A stretch of DNA of 46,778 bases from Actinomycetota bacterium (GTDB lineage: Bacteria > Actinomycetota > Thermoleophilia > BMS3ABIN01), in NCBI GenBank assembly GCA_023489275.1, contig JAMDDD010000019.1, positions 1 through 46,778 of the forward strand, written 5' to 3'. The position numbers were made by a program, and so were the translations under genes. Shown here piece by piece: positions 24,907 through 33,429 of this stretch (within the stretch, counting starts at the first letter, position 1; every line of letters begins with the position of its first letter). The notes below the pieces were generated by a model that ran no database searches, was not told the origin of the DNA, and saw only the letters and a program-made list of their open reading frames with translations.

Positions 24907-26152
24907 GCACGGGCTCCATTATTGTTTCATTGATAATCTGTCCTTCTACGCAATCATTCCGGGCGGCTTCGGCGCGCACGCGCACAAGGTCGCCTCGCCG
25001 CCCACCACCGGTGACCCGAAACCGCGTGTAGTCGGAACTGTACCCGGACCAGACCCTGGGCGCTACCTCCCTCTCCAGCAGAATTTCGTCTATAGCGCCG
25101 ACTTTCCTTTGCCGGTGCTGATTGCCCTGCCGTTCTGACAGCTCCCGCAGCCGGCGGCCCCGCCGCTTTTTTTCTGCCGGCGCCACCTGGCCGCCCAAAA
25201 GGACCGCTCTGGTTCCCGGCCGCGGCGAATATGTAAAAACGTGCACCTTGGAAAAACCCGCTTCCGCCACCAGATCCAGCGTAGCATCAAAAGCATGACT
25301 GTTTTCCCCGGGAAAACCAACGATTGCATCAGTGGTCAGATTGATTCCCGGAACCGCGGCCCGGATCTCTTTAATCCTGTCAAGAAACTCTTTTCTATTA
25401 TAATGGCGGCCCATTGCCTTTAGCACGCCGTCGTCGCCACTTTGGAGAGGCAGATGCAGATGGCGGCCGATGAGGTTGTGCGAGGCGATGACATTAAGCA
25501 GCCCGTCCGATACATGGCCAACCTCGACCGAGCTTAAACGCAGCCGGGTCAGCCCCGGAACCGAAGCGAGACGCTCCATCAGCCGCGGCAGCCGGGCAGC
25601 GCCGTCACGCCAGGCTCCGACATCTATGCCGGTAATTACCAGCTCGCGGCAGCCTTCCGCCAGCCGCCGCTCAGCTTCCCGGAGCACCCCGGCCGCGGGG
25701 ACGCTGCGGGGACGGCCGCGCACCAATGGCACGATACAGTACGAGCACCCTCCCCCGCAGCCATCCTGCACTTTTAAAAAATAGCGGGAGCGGGATCGTC
25801 CCGGATTAAAGGCACCATTTTCAATCACGCCAGGCGCTTGCATGTCCGTTTCACCGATGACAATCACGTTTGCGCCAAGCGCCGCAAACTCCTCCGGCGC
25901 CAGCCTGGCCGCGCACCCAGTGACAAAAACCTTCCCTGCCGGCCCCGCTCTCCGGACGGCGCGGCGCACTTCCTTGCGGGACTGCTTCTCGCCCTCCGCC
26001 GTTACGCAGCAAGTCCCCACGAGTTCAACCGGCCCGGTACCAGCACCAAGCCGGCCGGCGCAGGCCCGCGTATCCGCGTAATTGACCTTGCATCCTAAAA
26101 CGCTTATTGAAATTGTTTCTGGTTTCGAGTTTCTGGTCTCTGGTTCTGTCAT
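24899..26152 (-). CDS. mtaB: tRNA t6A37 methylthiotransferase MtaB
   Basis: A radical SAM enzyme converting t6A37 to ms2t6A37 in tRNA. In 417 residues it has the N-terminal UPF0004 domain with cluster cysteines in VLGCKVN (Cys21), GTCCVT and VTGCAA, the radical SAM CxxxCxxC in DGCGGGCSYCIVPLVRGR, and a C-terminal TRAM domain. I take ATG 26152, the only canonical start near the first cysteine; the first dozen residues (TEPETRNSKPET) are encoded by a 7-bp tandem repeat and look non-native. No Shine-Dalgarno is evident. The frame remains open about 100 nt upstream without a better start. Confidence 0.93.
   Translation of the reverse strand: MTEPETRNSKPETISISVLGCKVNYADTRACAGRLGAGTGPVELVGTCCVTAEGEKQSRKEVRRAVRRAGPAGKVFVTGCAARLAPEEFAALGANVIVIGETDMQAPGVIENGAFNPGRSRSRYFLKVQDGCGGGCSYCIVPLVRGRPRSVPAAGVLREAERRLAEGCRELVITGIDVGAWRDGAARLPRLMERLASVPGLTRLRLSSVEVGHVSDGLLNVIASHNLIGRHLHLPLQSGDDGVLKAMGRHYNRKEFLDRIKEIRAAVPGINLTTDAIVGFPGENSHAFDATLDLVAEAGFSKVHVFTYSPRPGTRAVLLGGQVAPAEKKRRGRRLRELSERQGNQHRQRKVGAIDEILLEREVAPRVWSGYSSDYTRFRVTGGGRRGDLVRVRAEAARNDCVEGQIINETIMEPVHG
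26116..26150. repeat. 7-bp tandem repeat, 5 units, overlapping the mtaB start
   Basis: Units TTTCTGG, TTTCGAG, TTTCTGG, TCTCTGG and TTCTGTC in phase. It runs up to two bases from the mtaB ATG and is translated as the N-terminus of MtaB. It is of the same type as the arrays flanking the DgkA–PAP2 gene. Confidence 0.8.
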
Positions 26153-26286
26153 CTTAAAGCCAAGGATCTCGTAACAATTATTGGTATTCGTTTCATGACT
26201 TGCAAACGTTCCCTTTTCATCCCGCGATCGAGGGTCTCTGAAGCAGTTCAAAGTTTAAAAAATAAAACCCGTTATCCCGCAGGCAA

Positions 26287-26314
26287 GAAACTCGAAACTG
26301 AAAACTGGCAACTT
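26287..26314. repeat. Degenerate 7-bp tandem repeat, 4 units, between rsmE and mtaB
   Basis: Units GAAACTC, GAAACTG, AAAACTG and GCAACTT in phase. Nearly reverse-complementary to the array at 26116–26150, so transcripts across this gap could pair between the two arrays. Confidence 0.7.
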
Positions 26315-26342
26315 TCAAGATCCGAGTCAAAGCCGAGGAATC

Positions 26343-27074
26343 TCAACCCAATTCTCCCATCCGGTGCAGCAAGATCGAAGCCGCCACCAGCGCCGCCGTT
26401 TCTGTCCGGAGAACGTTCTTCCCCAGCCGGGCGAAACAGGCGCCGGCGCCGCCAAGCAGCCCGATCTCGTCTTCTGAAAACCCGGACTCCGGCCCCACCA
26501 TCAGCGCCAGCGGCGCCGGGGCCGCTTTCGCGGCGCGCCAGAGGGGTTCCGCCACAACCTCAGTCGAGAGCACGACAATCCCGCCGGTAAAAGACGCCAG
26601 CCATTCCGGCAGCTCTACCGGTGCGTCAACGTCCATGATGCTGGACCGCCTGGTCTGCTCCGCCGCCGCGCGGGCGATCCGCCGCCAGCGTGCCAGTTTC
26701 TGGACAGATTCCTTTCCTGGCTTTGGAGCCGATTTCTCGGCAAAGAAAGGGCTGAGCCGCGACACCCCGATCTCGCTTAGTTTTTCCACCACCAGATCAA
26801 GTTTGCGCCCCTGGGGCAGAGCCTGCGCCACCGTCAAAGCCACATCCGGCCGCGAATCTTCCACCTCCGCCAGCGCCTCGGCCTGAACATCCCGGCCGTT
26901 GCTGATAACGATCCTGGCGGCAAAGACCCGCCCATCGCCGCCGGCAAGCTCAACAGCATCTCCCTGCCGCAAGCGCAGCACCCGGCCGGCATGAAAAGAA
27001 TCTTCTGCCGCCAGGGGAACGCGCAGGCCGGCAATTAACGGTTGGGAAACAAAGAAACGGTGGATATGCCTCAT
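26343..27074 (-). CDS. rsmE: 16S rRNA (uracil-1498-N3)-methyltransferase
   Basis: Methylates U1498 of 16S rRNA with SAM. The 243 residues are normal. An N-terminal PUA-like domain (about 1–70) precedes the SPOUT (knotted) domain with LVVEKLSEIGVSRL, ARAAAEQTRRSS, the SAM loop LMVGPESGFSEDEI and the knot region LGKNVLRTETAALVA. The start ATG 27074 lies 36 bp after the dnaJ stop. The dnaJ–rsmE–mtaB order is common in Gram-positives, although prmA, often between dnaJ and rsmE, is missing here. Confidence 0.94.
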   Translation of the reverse strand: MRHIHRFFVSQPLIAGLRVPLAAEDSFHAGRVLRLRQGDAVELAGGDGRVFAARIVISNGRDVQAEALAEVEDSRPDVALTVAQALPQGRKLDLVVEKLSEIGVSRLSPFFAEKSAPKPGKESVQKLARWRRIARAAAEQTRRSSIMDVDAPVELPEWLASFTGGIVVLSTEVVAEPLWRAAKAAPAPLALMVGPESGFSEDEIGLLGGAGACFARLGKNVLRTETAALVAASILLHRMGELG

Positions 27075-27110
27075 TTTGGCAGTGTTGTCAGCGCCGCCCA
27101 GGGGCGGCCT

Positions 27111-28229
27111 TTACCGGAAAGCAGCCCTGATTTTCTCAAACAGCCCCTCGTCGCGGGCGTAGTTCTTGTCCGTCGTCGTCTTGGCAAATTCCCGGAGCAG
27201 TTTTTTTTGCTGCGCGCTCAGGTCATGGGGGATAATCACATCCATGATCACCTTCAGGCTGCCCTTACCACGACCCCTGAGCGAGGGCATCCCCTTGCCC
27301 TTCAGCACTTTGACTTCACCCGGCTGCGTGCCCGGCTTGATCTCAAGCTCTTCATCGCCGCTGAGCGAGGGCACCTTCAGATGAGCGCCAACCGCGGCGT
27401 CAACCGCCGTCAGCGGTAGATGATAGATCAGGTCATTGCCGTCACGCACCAGCTGCTCATGCGGCCTGACTGCCACATGGATGTACAGATCTCCCGGACG
27501 GCCGCCCATCTCCCCGACGCTGCCTTTTTCCAGCAGGCGTATGCTCTGGCCGTCAGCGATGCCAGCCGGTATATCAACCGCTAATTTGTGATGTTTCATG
27601 ACCGCACCGCGCCCGTGGCACTCCGGACACGGTGCCTTCACGATGCTCCCGGCGCCGGCGCAGTCGCGGCAGGGGCGCTGCTGGACAAACTGGCCAAAAG
27701 GCGTATTCTGCACCTTTCGCTGCTGTCCGGAGCCGCCGCATGCCGGACAGGTTTCCCGGCTGGTCCCCGGAGCCACCCCGGATCCTTCACACGCCTCACA
27801 ATAGTCAACGGCGTCATACTCAACCTCGCGCCTGACGCCCGTGGCTGCCTCCCCCAGCTCGATCTCAACCGGTACCGAGACATCTCTCCCCTTGACCGGC
27901 CCCCCCTGGCCAAAACCGAACATCCCGTTGCCAAACAGACTGTCCCCGAAGAAAGAGCGAATGATGTCCTCGAACGAGAACTGGGAGAAATCCTGAAACC
28001 CTCCCCGCTTGAGACCGTCATGTCCGTAACGGTCATACGTAGCCCGCGTCTCCGGATTGCTCAGAACCTCATAAGCTTCTGCGGCTTCCTTGAATTTCGC
28101 CTCGGCGTCCGGGTCCTGCGTGTTGACGTCAGGATGAATCTGCCGCGCCAGCTTCCGGAATGCTTTTTTGATGTCATTTTCCTGCGCCGAGCGGGGAACG
28201 CCCAGCACCTCGTAATAATCACGTTTCAT
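27111..28229 (-). CDS. dnaJ: Chaperone protein DnaJ
   Basis: Hsp40 co-chaperone of DnaK, 372 residues with all domains: the J domain with the HPD tripeptide (RQIHPDVNT), a Gly/Phe-rich region (about 75–115), the zinc domain with four CxxCxGxG repeats ([32 protein letters not shown]), and two substrate-binding C-terminal domains. Start ATG 28229. hrcA lies directly upstream on the same strand, but dnaK and grpE are not in the window, so the heat-shock genes are split in this genome. Confidence 0.96.
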   Translation of the reverse strand: MKRDYYEVLGVPRSAQENDIKKAFRKLARQIHPDVNTQDPDAEAKFKEAAEAYEVLSNPETRATYDRYGHDGLKRGGFQDFSQFSFEDIIRSFFGDSLFGNGMFGFGQGGPVKGRDVSVPVEIELGEAATGVRREVEYDAVDYCEACEGSGVAPGTSRETCPACGGSGQQRKVQNTPFGQFVQQRPCRDCAGAGSIVKAPCPECHGRGAVMKHHKLAVDIPAGIADGQSIRLLEKGSVGEMGGRPGDLYIHVAVRPHEQLVRDGNDLIYHLPLTAVDAAVGAHLKVPSLSGDEELEIKPGTQPGEVKVLKGKGMPSLRGRGKGSLKVIMDVIIPHDLSAQQKKLLREFAKTTTDKNYARDEGLFEKIRAAFR

Positions 28230-28265
28230 ATTTTTGATCTAATCCTGTTTATTGCTAATAAATTT

Positions 28266-28293
28266 CCAGAATCCAGTGTCAAGCATCCAGAAT
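28266..28293. repeat. Degenerate 7-bp tandem repeat, 4 units, between hrcA and dnaJ
   Basis: Units CCAGAAT, CCAGTGT, CAAGCAT and CCAGAAT in phase, five bases before the hrcA stop codon on the plus-strand coordinate. The CCAGnAT flavour recurs, reverse-complemented, upstream of aroC. Confidence 0.65.
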
Positions 28294-28297
28294 CCGT

Positions 28298-29317
28298 TTA
28301 ATTGAACCTCTCCGCCACGTAACTGCTGAGAGCGCGGGCGGCGCACTCGACGTTGATGATAGCATTTTCGTAATCCATTCTGGTCGGGCCCAGAACGCCG
28401 ACCGCCCCCAGATTCCGGTAGCCGAGTCCGTAATTGGCGGCCACCAGGCTGAGGCCCCTCAGCGCCGCTTCCGGCATCTCCTCGCCGATGAGGAGGTAGA
28501 CGCGCCGCTTCATCGGCGCCGAATTGAGCAGTTTGAGGATCCTTTCCTGTCTGTCCAGCAGCCCCATCAGATCACGCATCCGCCGGCCCGCCCCTTGCTC
28601 TATCTGCGTAAAAAAACCAGAGACGCCGTCGAGAAACAGCTCTCCCCCGCCTTCGCCGGCGAGGTCGACAAACGCCGGCGCGATCGACTTGAGGAACTCT
28701 GCCTCTACGCCGGTCAAGTCCCTGCCTTCCAGATGCCGCCGCAGCCGCCGGCTGCCGAGGTCGATATTCTGAAATGCTTCGTTCAGATACCCGCAGGCCC
28801 AGTCAATCAGGCCTGGGTCAACCGGTCCGTCAAACAGGAACAGCTTTTTGACGATGCCGCCCGAGACGGTAATAACGATGACCATCACCAGATCAGGCTG
28901 CAGACCCAAAACTTCCACCCTCTTGATGGCCACGTTGTTCTGTAGCGGCGCCGACACCATCGCCAGCAGCCCGGTGGCGCGGGCCAGCGTACCCGCCGAC
29001 CATCTGAGAGCGTCTTCAATCCCGGCGCCTATCTCTACCGGCCACCCCGGGCTCTCCGGGTCTCCCCGTCGATGCTCCCGCGAAAAATGATCCACGTAAT
29101 AACGGTATCCCTTATCGGTTGGCACCCTGCCCGCCGACGTATGCGGATGATCCAGGTACCCCATTGCCTCCAGGCGGGCCAGCTCGCCGCGCACCGTCGA
29201 GGCGGATACGCCGAGATCGCCCGAGTCGGAAATATATTTTGATCCTGCGGGCCTGCCGGTGGCAATGTGAAATTCAACCACCGCAGTGAGAATCGCTTCC
29301 AGTCTGGATGTCAACAT
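28298..29317 (-). CDS. hrcA: Heat-inducible transcription repressor HrcA
   Basis: Represses heat-shock genes by binding the CIRCE inverted repeat; GroEL keeps it folded. The 339 residues are of usual length. The N-terminal winged helix shows VSASTVRGELARLEAMGYLDHPHTSAGRVPTDKGYRYYVD, an almost canonical stretch split here by function (recognition helix, then the wing). The C-terminal GAF-like domain contains NVAIKRVEVLGL and the end motif GVLGPTRMDYENAI. I found no CIRCE-like repeat upstream of hrcA, hemW or dnaJ, so its targets (groE, dnaK) are probably elsewhere. Confidence 0.95.
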   Translation of the reverse strand: MLTSRLEAILTAVVEFHIATGRPAGSKYISDSGDLGVSASTVRGELARLEAMGYLDHPHTSAGRVPTDKGYRYYVDHFSREHRRGDPESPGWPVEIGAGIEDALRWSAGTLARATGLLAMVSAPLQNNVAIKRVEVLGLQPDLVMVIVITVSGGIVKKLFLFDGPVDPGLIDWACGYLNEAFQNIDLGSRRLRRHLEGRDLTGVEAEFLKSIAPAFVDLAGEGGGELFLDGVSGFFTQIEQGAGRRMRDLMGLLDRQERILKLLNSAPMKRRVYLLIGEEMPEAALRGLSLVAANYGLGYRNLGAVGVLGPTRMDYENAIINVECAARALSSYVAERFN

Positions 29318-29343
29318 CTAAACACCTGCCAAAAGAGACGGCG

Positions 29344-30495
29344 CTATCCGGCGCCGGCACGGTCCCAGCTTTGCAAAAGACGCGCACAAACATCGTTGGC
29401 GACAAAACGGCCGGCGCGCGTCAAACATATTTTACCATCCAGCGTCTGGAGGAATCCATTTTGTTGCAGGATGTTTAGCTGCACGGAGTCCACGGCTTCA
29501 CCGCTTCCAGCCAGATCGACGCCCGCTTCCCGCCGCAGACCCAGAAAAACCCTCTCCGCTGCTTTTTGCTCCTGAGTCAAGACTTCAAATCGCCGTCCCT
29601 GATTAAATTCTCGCCCTCTGCCCTGTGCTCTGCCCTGCCCGATGTATGACTCCACGTCCTCGGCGTTCCGCCAGCGTTTTAATCCGATAGTGCTCCAGGC
29701 GCCGGCGCCGATACCGATATAATCGGCTCCGCTCCAGTAAGCCAGATTATGCCGGCATTCCCGACCCGGAAGGGCAAAATTGCTGGTCTCGTACCAACGG
29801 TATCCCGCTTCTTCCAGAATCTCAATGGCCGCCTCGTACATTTGCGCGCATTCATCCTCCGCGGGCAGCTGCCGGACCCAGCGCCGCTTAAAAGCGCTCC
29901 CCGCCTTCATCGAAAGCTCGTAGCAGGAGATATGCTCCGGAGCCATTGCCAGCGCCCGTTTCAGGTCTTTCCTTATTGATGCCACCGATTGCCCGGGGAT
30001 TCCAAAGATAAAATCCATCCCGATGTTGTCGAAGCCGGCGCCGCGAAGAACCTGAGCGGCAACAGCTGCCGCAGCCCCGCTGCCGGCCCGGCCGAGGACC
30101 TGCCGGAGCCGCCGGTCGAAACTCTGGACGCCCAGGGAGACCCGGGTAGCGCCGGAGCCTATCAGCGACTCCGCCAGAAAGGGAGTCAGCAGAGACGGAT
30201 TTGCCTCCACCGTAATCTCTGCCCCGGACGCCGTCTTTTCCCGGACGGCTGCCAGCAGTTTCCGGAGCAGGCGGGCGCCCAGCATTACCGGCGTGCCCCC
30301 GCCCAGATAAACCGTTTCCAGCGAGGCGCGCGGCAGCGCGTAGCTGTCCAGCTCGCCAATCAGCGCCTCAACGTAAGCCGGCGCCAGGTCCAATTTACCG
30401 GTGGTGGAATAAAAGTCGCAATAGCCGCAGCGACTCATGCAAAAGGGTAAATGGATGTATAAATGAGAAACCGGATTCAACACTGGCTGAGCCAA
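29344..30495 (-). CDS. hemW: Radical SAM heme chaperone HemW (coproporphyrinogen dehydrogenase-like)
   Basis: A 383-residue radical SAM protein of the HemN/HemW group. The cluster motif is CMSRCGYCDF (CxxxCxxC) near residue 20, followed by YLGGGTP, VEANPSLLTP, VSLGVQSFD and MDFIFGIPGQS. HemW members insert heme rather than oxidise coproporphyrinogen; location next to hrcA/dnaJ is the usual HemW context. The start TTG 30495 gives SHLYIHLPFC at the expected offset; there is no clear Shine-Dalgarno, and GTG or TTG codons a few residues in are alternatives. It is the first gene of the long minus-strand block, divergent from the kinase-like gene. Confidence 0.92.
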   Translation of the reverse strand: MAQPVLNPVSHLYIHLPFCMSRCGYCDFYSTTGKLDLAPAYVEALIGELDSYALPRASLETVYLGGGTPVMLGARLLRKLLAAVREKTASGAEITVEANPSLLTPFLAESLIGSGATRVSLGVQSFDRRLRQVLGRAGSGAAAAVAAQVLRGAGFDNIGMDFIFGIPGQSVASIRKDLKRALAMAPEHISCYELSMKAGSAFKRRWVRQLPAEDECAQMYEAAIEILEEAGYRWYETSNFALPGRECRHNLAYWSGADYIGIGAGAWSTIGLKRWRNAEDVESYIGQGRAQGRGREFNQGRRFEVLTQEQKAAERVFLGLRREAGVDLAGSGEAVDSVQLNILQQNGFLQTLDGKICLTRAGRFVANDVCARLLQSWDRAGAG

Positions 30496-30586
30496 AGAAT
30501 ATCTGGTTTGAAACTTGATATCTATGCTATCATCGCTTCAAACAGGGTTCCACGATTGCTATATCAATGTCAGTCGGCATGCGCCC

Positions 30587-31621
30587 ATGACCAGCCTCAA
30601 TACAATCGATAAGATCATTGAATACGGACAGCGGTCAAGCTCCGGTAAACTCATCATCAGTGATTACAACGTCCACGGTGTTACCACCAGGCTGATCACC
30701 GACTCCACTAAAGTTTCGCAGGCGGTTGATGGCCTCCTCGATGGATTCAAGACCGAAGCGGCCATAGAAGACCCTGCGATTGAGTTCTCCATCTTTTCGC
30801 GTGATGAGCTGGACGGCGGGCTGGACGCGCCGGAGGGAACACCGCTGCTCTACGACTGGGACGCGGTCAAGATCTTGCATGCAGGTGACCGCCGCTACCT
30901 CCAGCTCGACCGCCGCGGGCGCGTCAGCGCCGATTTAAGCCAGAGCCGCGCCGCCGGTTTCGTCCTCCGTGAGTCACTGGACTACGCGTGGCTCATCTCG
31001 CACCAGGTCTTTTATCCTCTTTGGGGACAAATGATGAAGGAGCATGGTCTTTATCCCTTTCACGCCGCCGGTCTTACCCGTAGCGGAAGCGCTTTTCTCT
31101 TCCCCGGCCGGAGCGGCAGCGGTAAATCTACCCTGTCTCTGGAGCTGGTGGGGAGCGGCTACGGTTTCTTAAGTGATGACACCGTGTTTTTACGGGAGAG
31201 CAACGAAGTAGTGGACGCACTTTCCTTCCCGGAAGAGATCAATGTCACCGATGAGACAAGGAAGCTGATCCCTGAACTTGACAAGGTGAAGAAGTTTAAT
31301 ATCGATACCTTCAGGCAAAAGTCATCTTTTGCCATCGAGTCCCTCTTCCCCGCTTGCCAGCAGGATAGTGGTGTTCCGTCGATCATAATGTTTCCGGAAG
31401 TCACCGGGTCTGATTCAACGGCGTTCTTGCCGATGACACGAACAGAGGCGCTTGCTTTTTCGATGCGGTTTGGCTTTTTTTTCATTGACCCATCGACTAC
31501 CGGCCGACACTTTGAGATACTTTCACTGCTGGTAAAGCAGGCGCAGTGTTACCGACTGATGACAGGAACCAACCGGGAAGAATGGCGGCGGATGGTGACC
31601 AGCCTGCTTGACGGGTCCTGA
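30587..31621 (+). CDS. HPr kinase-like P-loop protein (HprK-related kinase of a PqqD/nucleotidyltransferase cassette)
   Basis: A 344-residue soluble protein. The C-terminal half resembles the catalytic core of HPr kinase/phosphorylase: FHAAGL (155–163), P-loop GRSGSGKST (174–182) and the acidic pair in FLSDDTVFL (197–198). The N-terminal half (1–140) is unlike HprK's own N-domain, and HprK's signature loops are not evident, so a role in carbon catabolite control is unlikely. Related kinases sit beside PqqD-like proteins and nucleotidyltransferases, including lasso-peptide clusters, where one phosphorylates the precursor. I take ATG 30587; codons upstream to 30515 are open, and no start has a clear Shine-Dalgarno. 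An extended -10-like TGCTATCAT lies near 30526–30534. Confidence 0.75.
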   Translation: MTSLNTIDKIIEYGQRSSSGKLIISDYNVHGVTTRLITDSTKVSQAVDGLLDGFKTEAAIEDPAIEFSIFSRDELDGGLDAPEGTPLLYDWDAVKILHAGDRRYLQLDRRGRVSADLSQSRAAGFVLRESLDYAWLISHQVFYPLWGQMMKEHGLYPFHAAGLTRSGSAFLFPGRSGSGKSTLSLELVGSGYGFLSDDTVFLRESNEVVDALSFPEEINVTDETRKLIPELDKVKKFNIDTFRQKSSFAIESLFPACQQDSGVPSIIMFPEVTGSDSTAFLPMTRTEALAFSMRFGFFFIDPSTTGRHFEILSLLVKQAQCYRLMTGTNREEWRRMVTSLLDGS

Positions 31622-31705
31622 AGTGCCGCAAGGATATAATGGCAAGGTTGCCCTGACAGGCGAACCATGTGAAAAGAATTTGGAAAGGTTTAGTGAAAGG
31701 CAGCG

Positions 31706-32008
31706 ATGATTCAAAAAGACACTTATCTGATTAAAGACAGCGACGTCGTGTTTACTTCCATGGGCGAAGACGCCGTGCTGCTGCACGTCCAGCGGGGAGA
31801 TTATTACAGCCTGAACAAGGTCGGGGCCCGGCTCTGGGTTCTCACCGACGGCACCAAGAATGTTGGCGACCTGGCTGATCTGATCATCCGGGAATTTGAG
31901 ATCTCCCGCGACCAGGCTGAAGCGGATATCATCGAGCTGGCCGAGCAGCTGGAGAAAGAAGGCCTGGTGACCGCCAGCGCCTCACCCCAGGAAAACAAAC
32001 CGGCTTAA
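31706..32008 (+). CDS. PqqD-family protein (RiPP recognition element-like)
   Basis: A 100-residue protein with the PqqD pattern: an N-terminal beta part with the LHVQRGDYYSLNKVGARLWVL block and a C-terminal helical part (about 55–90, DLADLIIREFEISRDQAEADIIELAEQL split into three helices). PqqD proteins bind leader peptides and present them to modifying enzymes; stand-alone copies without an obvious peptide also occur in polysaccharide loci. ATG 31706 has AAGG about seven bases upstream. A TATAAT at 31635–31640 in the gap before it has no well-spaced -35. The kinase-like gene ends 84 bp upstream. Confidence 0.85.
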   Translation: MIQKDTYLIKDSDVVFTSMGEDAVLLHVQRGDYYSLNKVGARLWVLTDGTKNVGDLADLIIREFEISRDQAEADIIELAEQLEKEGLVTASASPQENKPA

Positions 32009-32198
32009 GACCAACGCCGCTGCTCTTTGGCTTTCGGCGCAGCCGGCTAATCTGCTGCCCGGCAAGGTCGACCCCCCGGCTCCTCCATTGCTCGACCACT
32101 CAGATATTCCATTGCATCATCAATTCTACTTCCGTTTAGCGCCGGATTCTTTTCTGTTAACATTTTGATGCATATGCTACTGTCTTTTTGACTCATCC

Positions 32199-33407
32199 AT
32201 GAACAACGAATCTGAAAACAATTTAATTCTGGAGTCGGCCAGAACGCTCCTAAAATCCGCCGATGATGGGAAATTTGCCAAACTGCTGACGGCAGACCTG
32301 GACTGGGATTATTTACTTGAGACTCTGAACCGTCACAAACTAACTCCTCTGTTTTTTTGGCGCTTGAATGAATCGGGCCTGAGCGGCCGTATAGCTGCCA
32401 GCCAGTTTGAAAAACTAAGAACCATCTACCTCTCAAGTGCGGTTAATAACCACAAGCTGTATCAGCATCTGTCCAGGGTGCTGGCTCTTTTTGCGGAGAA
32501 AAAAATTCCGGTCGTTCTGCTTAAGGGCGCCGCTCTCGGCATCAACACTTATCCGGATTCTGCCCTGAGGCCATTTGGTGACCTTGACATTCTGGTTCAT
32601 AAAAGCGACGTCAAGCAGGGCCAGGAGTTGCTGGAGGGCCTCGGCTACCAGCTTGTCAAAGATATCTATTTCCCTGTACCCGATGAAAAAAATGACGAGC
32701 TAGGCTGCGAATGGACATATCATTTCAATTCATCCGTGGTTGAATTGCACTGGACCTTGATTGATGAATTAAATCCATTCCAGGTAGACATTGCGCGCTT
32801 CTGGGGTCAAGGCGAGGAAGTTAATGTAAACGAGCAAAAAGCGCTGGTGCTGAATCCGGCCAATCAGCTTCTTCATCTCTGCCTGCATCAATCAAAACAT
32901 CTCTGGAAACATTTGAGAGATTTGACGGATATCGGCCTGGTTATGGAAACTTTTGCCGAGCGGACAGATTGGGAGAAACTTTATTTCGACGCAAAATCCC
33001 AGGATCTGGATCTGTGCGTTTTTTATTCGATCAGCCTTGCCCAAAAGGTCTTGGAACTTTCGCTGCCTTCTGATGTAGTTAATATTTTGGCCAAGCTTGA
33101 TCGGTCTACAATTATTGGCAAAGGCGCTATGGAAATGATTGCTGCAAATATCCTTGAAGAGCACTTGCCCCGCCGTTTTTGGAAATTACTGACGGTTAAG
33201 GGGGCAAAAAACAAAGCGATCTCGGCGGCCAGCGCCATTTCTCATCCATTGCCAAGATCACATGAAGGCACCAGCATTTCTGACGTCAGAAAACCAGTTT
33301 CTTGTTTCGGGAAGGCAAGAGCAGCGTTTATATCATCTTTTTACTACCGGAAACTTTTTTTTGAATTCTCACGTTACTTGGTCAAGAGCTATTCGCGAAA
33401 GAGTTGA
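32199..33407 (+). CDS. Nucleotidyltransferase-family protein, NTP_transf_5 type
   Basis: A 402-residue protein with the pattern of the uncharacterised NTP_transf_5 family: VVLLKGAALG (105–114), then YPDSALRPFGDLDILV (118–133) with Asp128 and Asp130 as likely metal ligands, and a downstream VELHWTLID providing a third acidic residue region. The rest is helical. The last 60 residues are basic and less conserved-looking. Members often sit with PqqD and HprK-like genes, sometimes in lasso-peptide clusters as tailoring enzymes. The substrate is unknown. It converges on the FN3 gene with a 22-bp gap. A 190-bp gap precedes it, with no plus-strand peptide gene that I could support. Confidence 0.8.
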   Translation: MNNESENNLILESARTLLKSADDGKFAKLLTADLDWDYLLETLNRHKLTPLFFWRLNESGLSGRIAASQFEKLRTIYLSSAVNNHKLYQHLSRVLALFAEKKIPVVLLKGAALGINTYPDSALRPFGDLDILVHKSDVKQGQELLEGLGYQLVKDIYFPVPDEKNDELGCEWTYHFNSSVVELHWTLIDELNPFQVDIARFWGQGEEVNVNEQKALVLNPANQLLHLCLHQSKHLWKHLRDLTDIGLVMETFAERTDWEKLYFDAKSQDLDLCVFYSISLAQKVLELSLPSDVVNILAKLDRSTIIGKGAMEMIAANILEEHLPRRFWKLLTVKGAKNKAISAASAISHPLPRSHEGTSISDVRKPVSCFGKARAAFISSFYYRKLFFEFSRYLVKSYSRKS

Positions 33408-33429
33408 ACAATAACTCTAATAGGACAGG

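Noticed and set aside
31608-31640. Promoter TTGACG…TATAAT before the PqqD gene
   Set aside because: Both boxes are good but the spacer is 21 bp, too long for a standard promoter; only the -10 is mentioned.
30496-33429. Complete lasso-peptide cluster
   Set aside because: Kinase-, PqqD- and nucleotidyltransferase-like genes are present, but no precursor, B2-type protease, cyclase or exporter was found.
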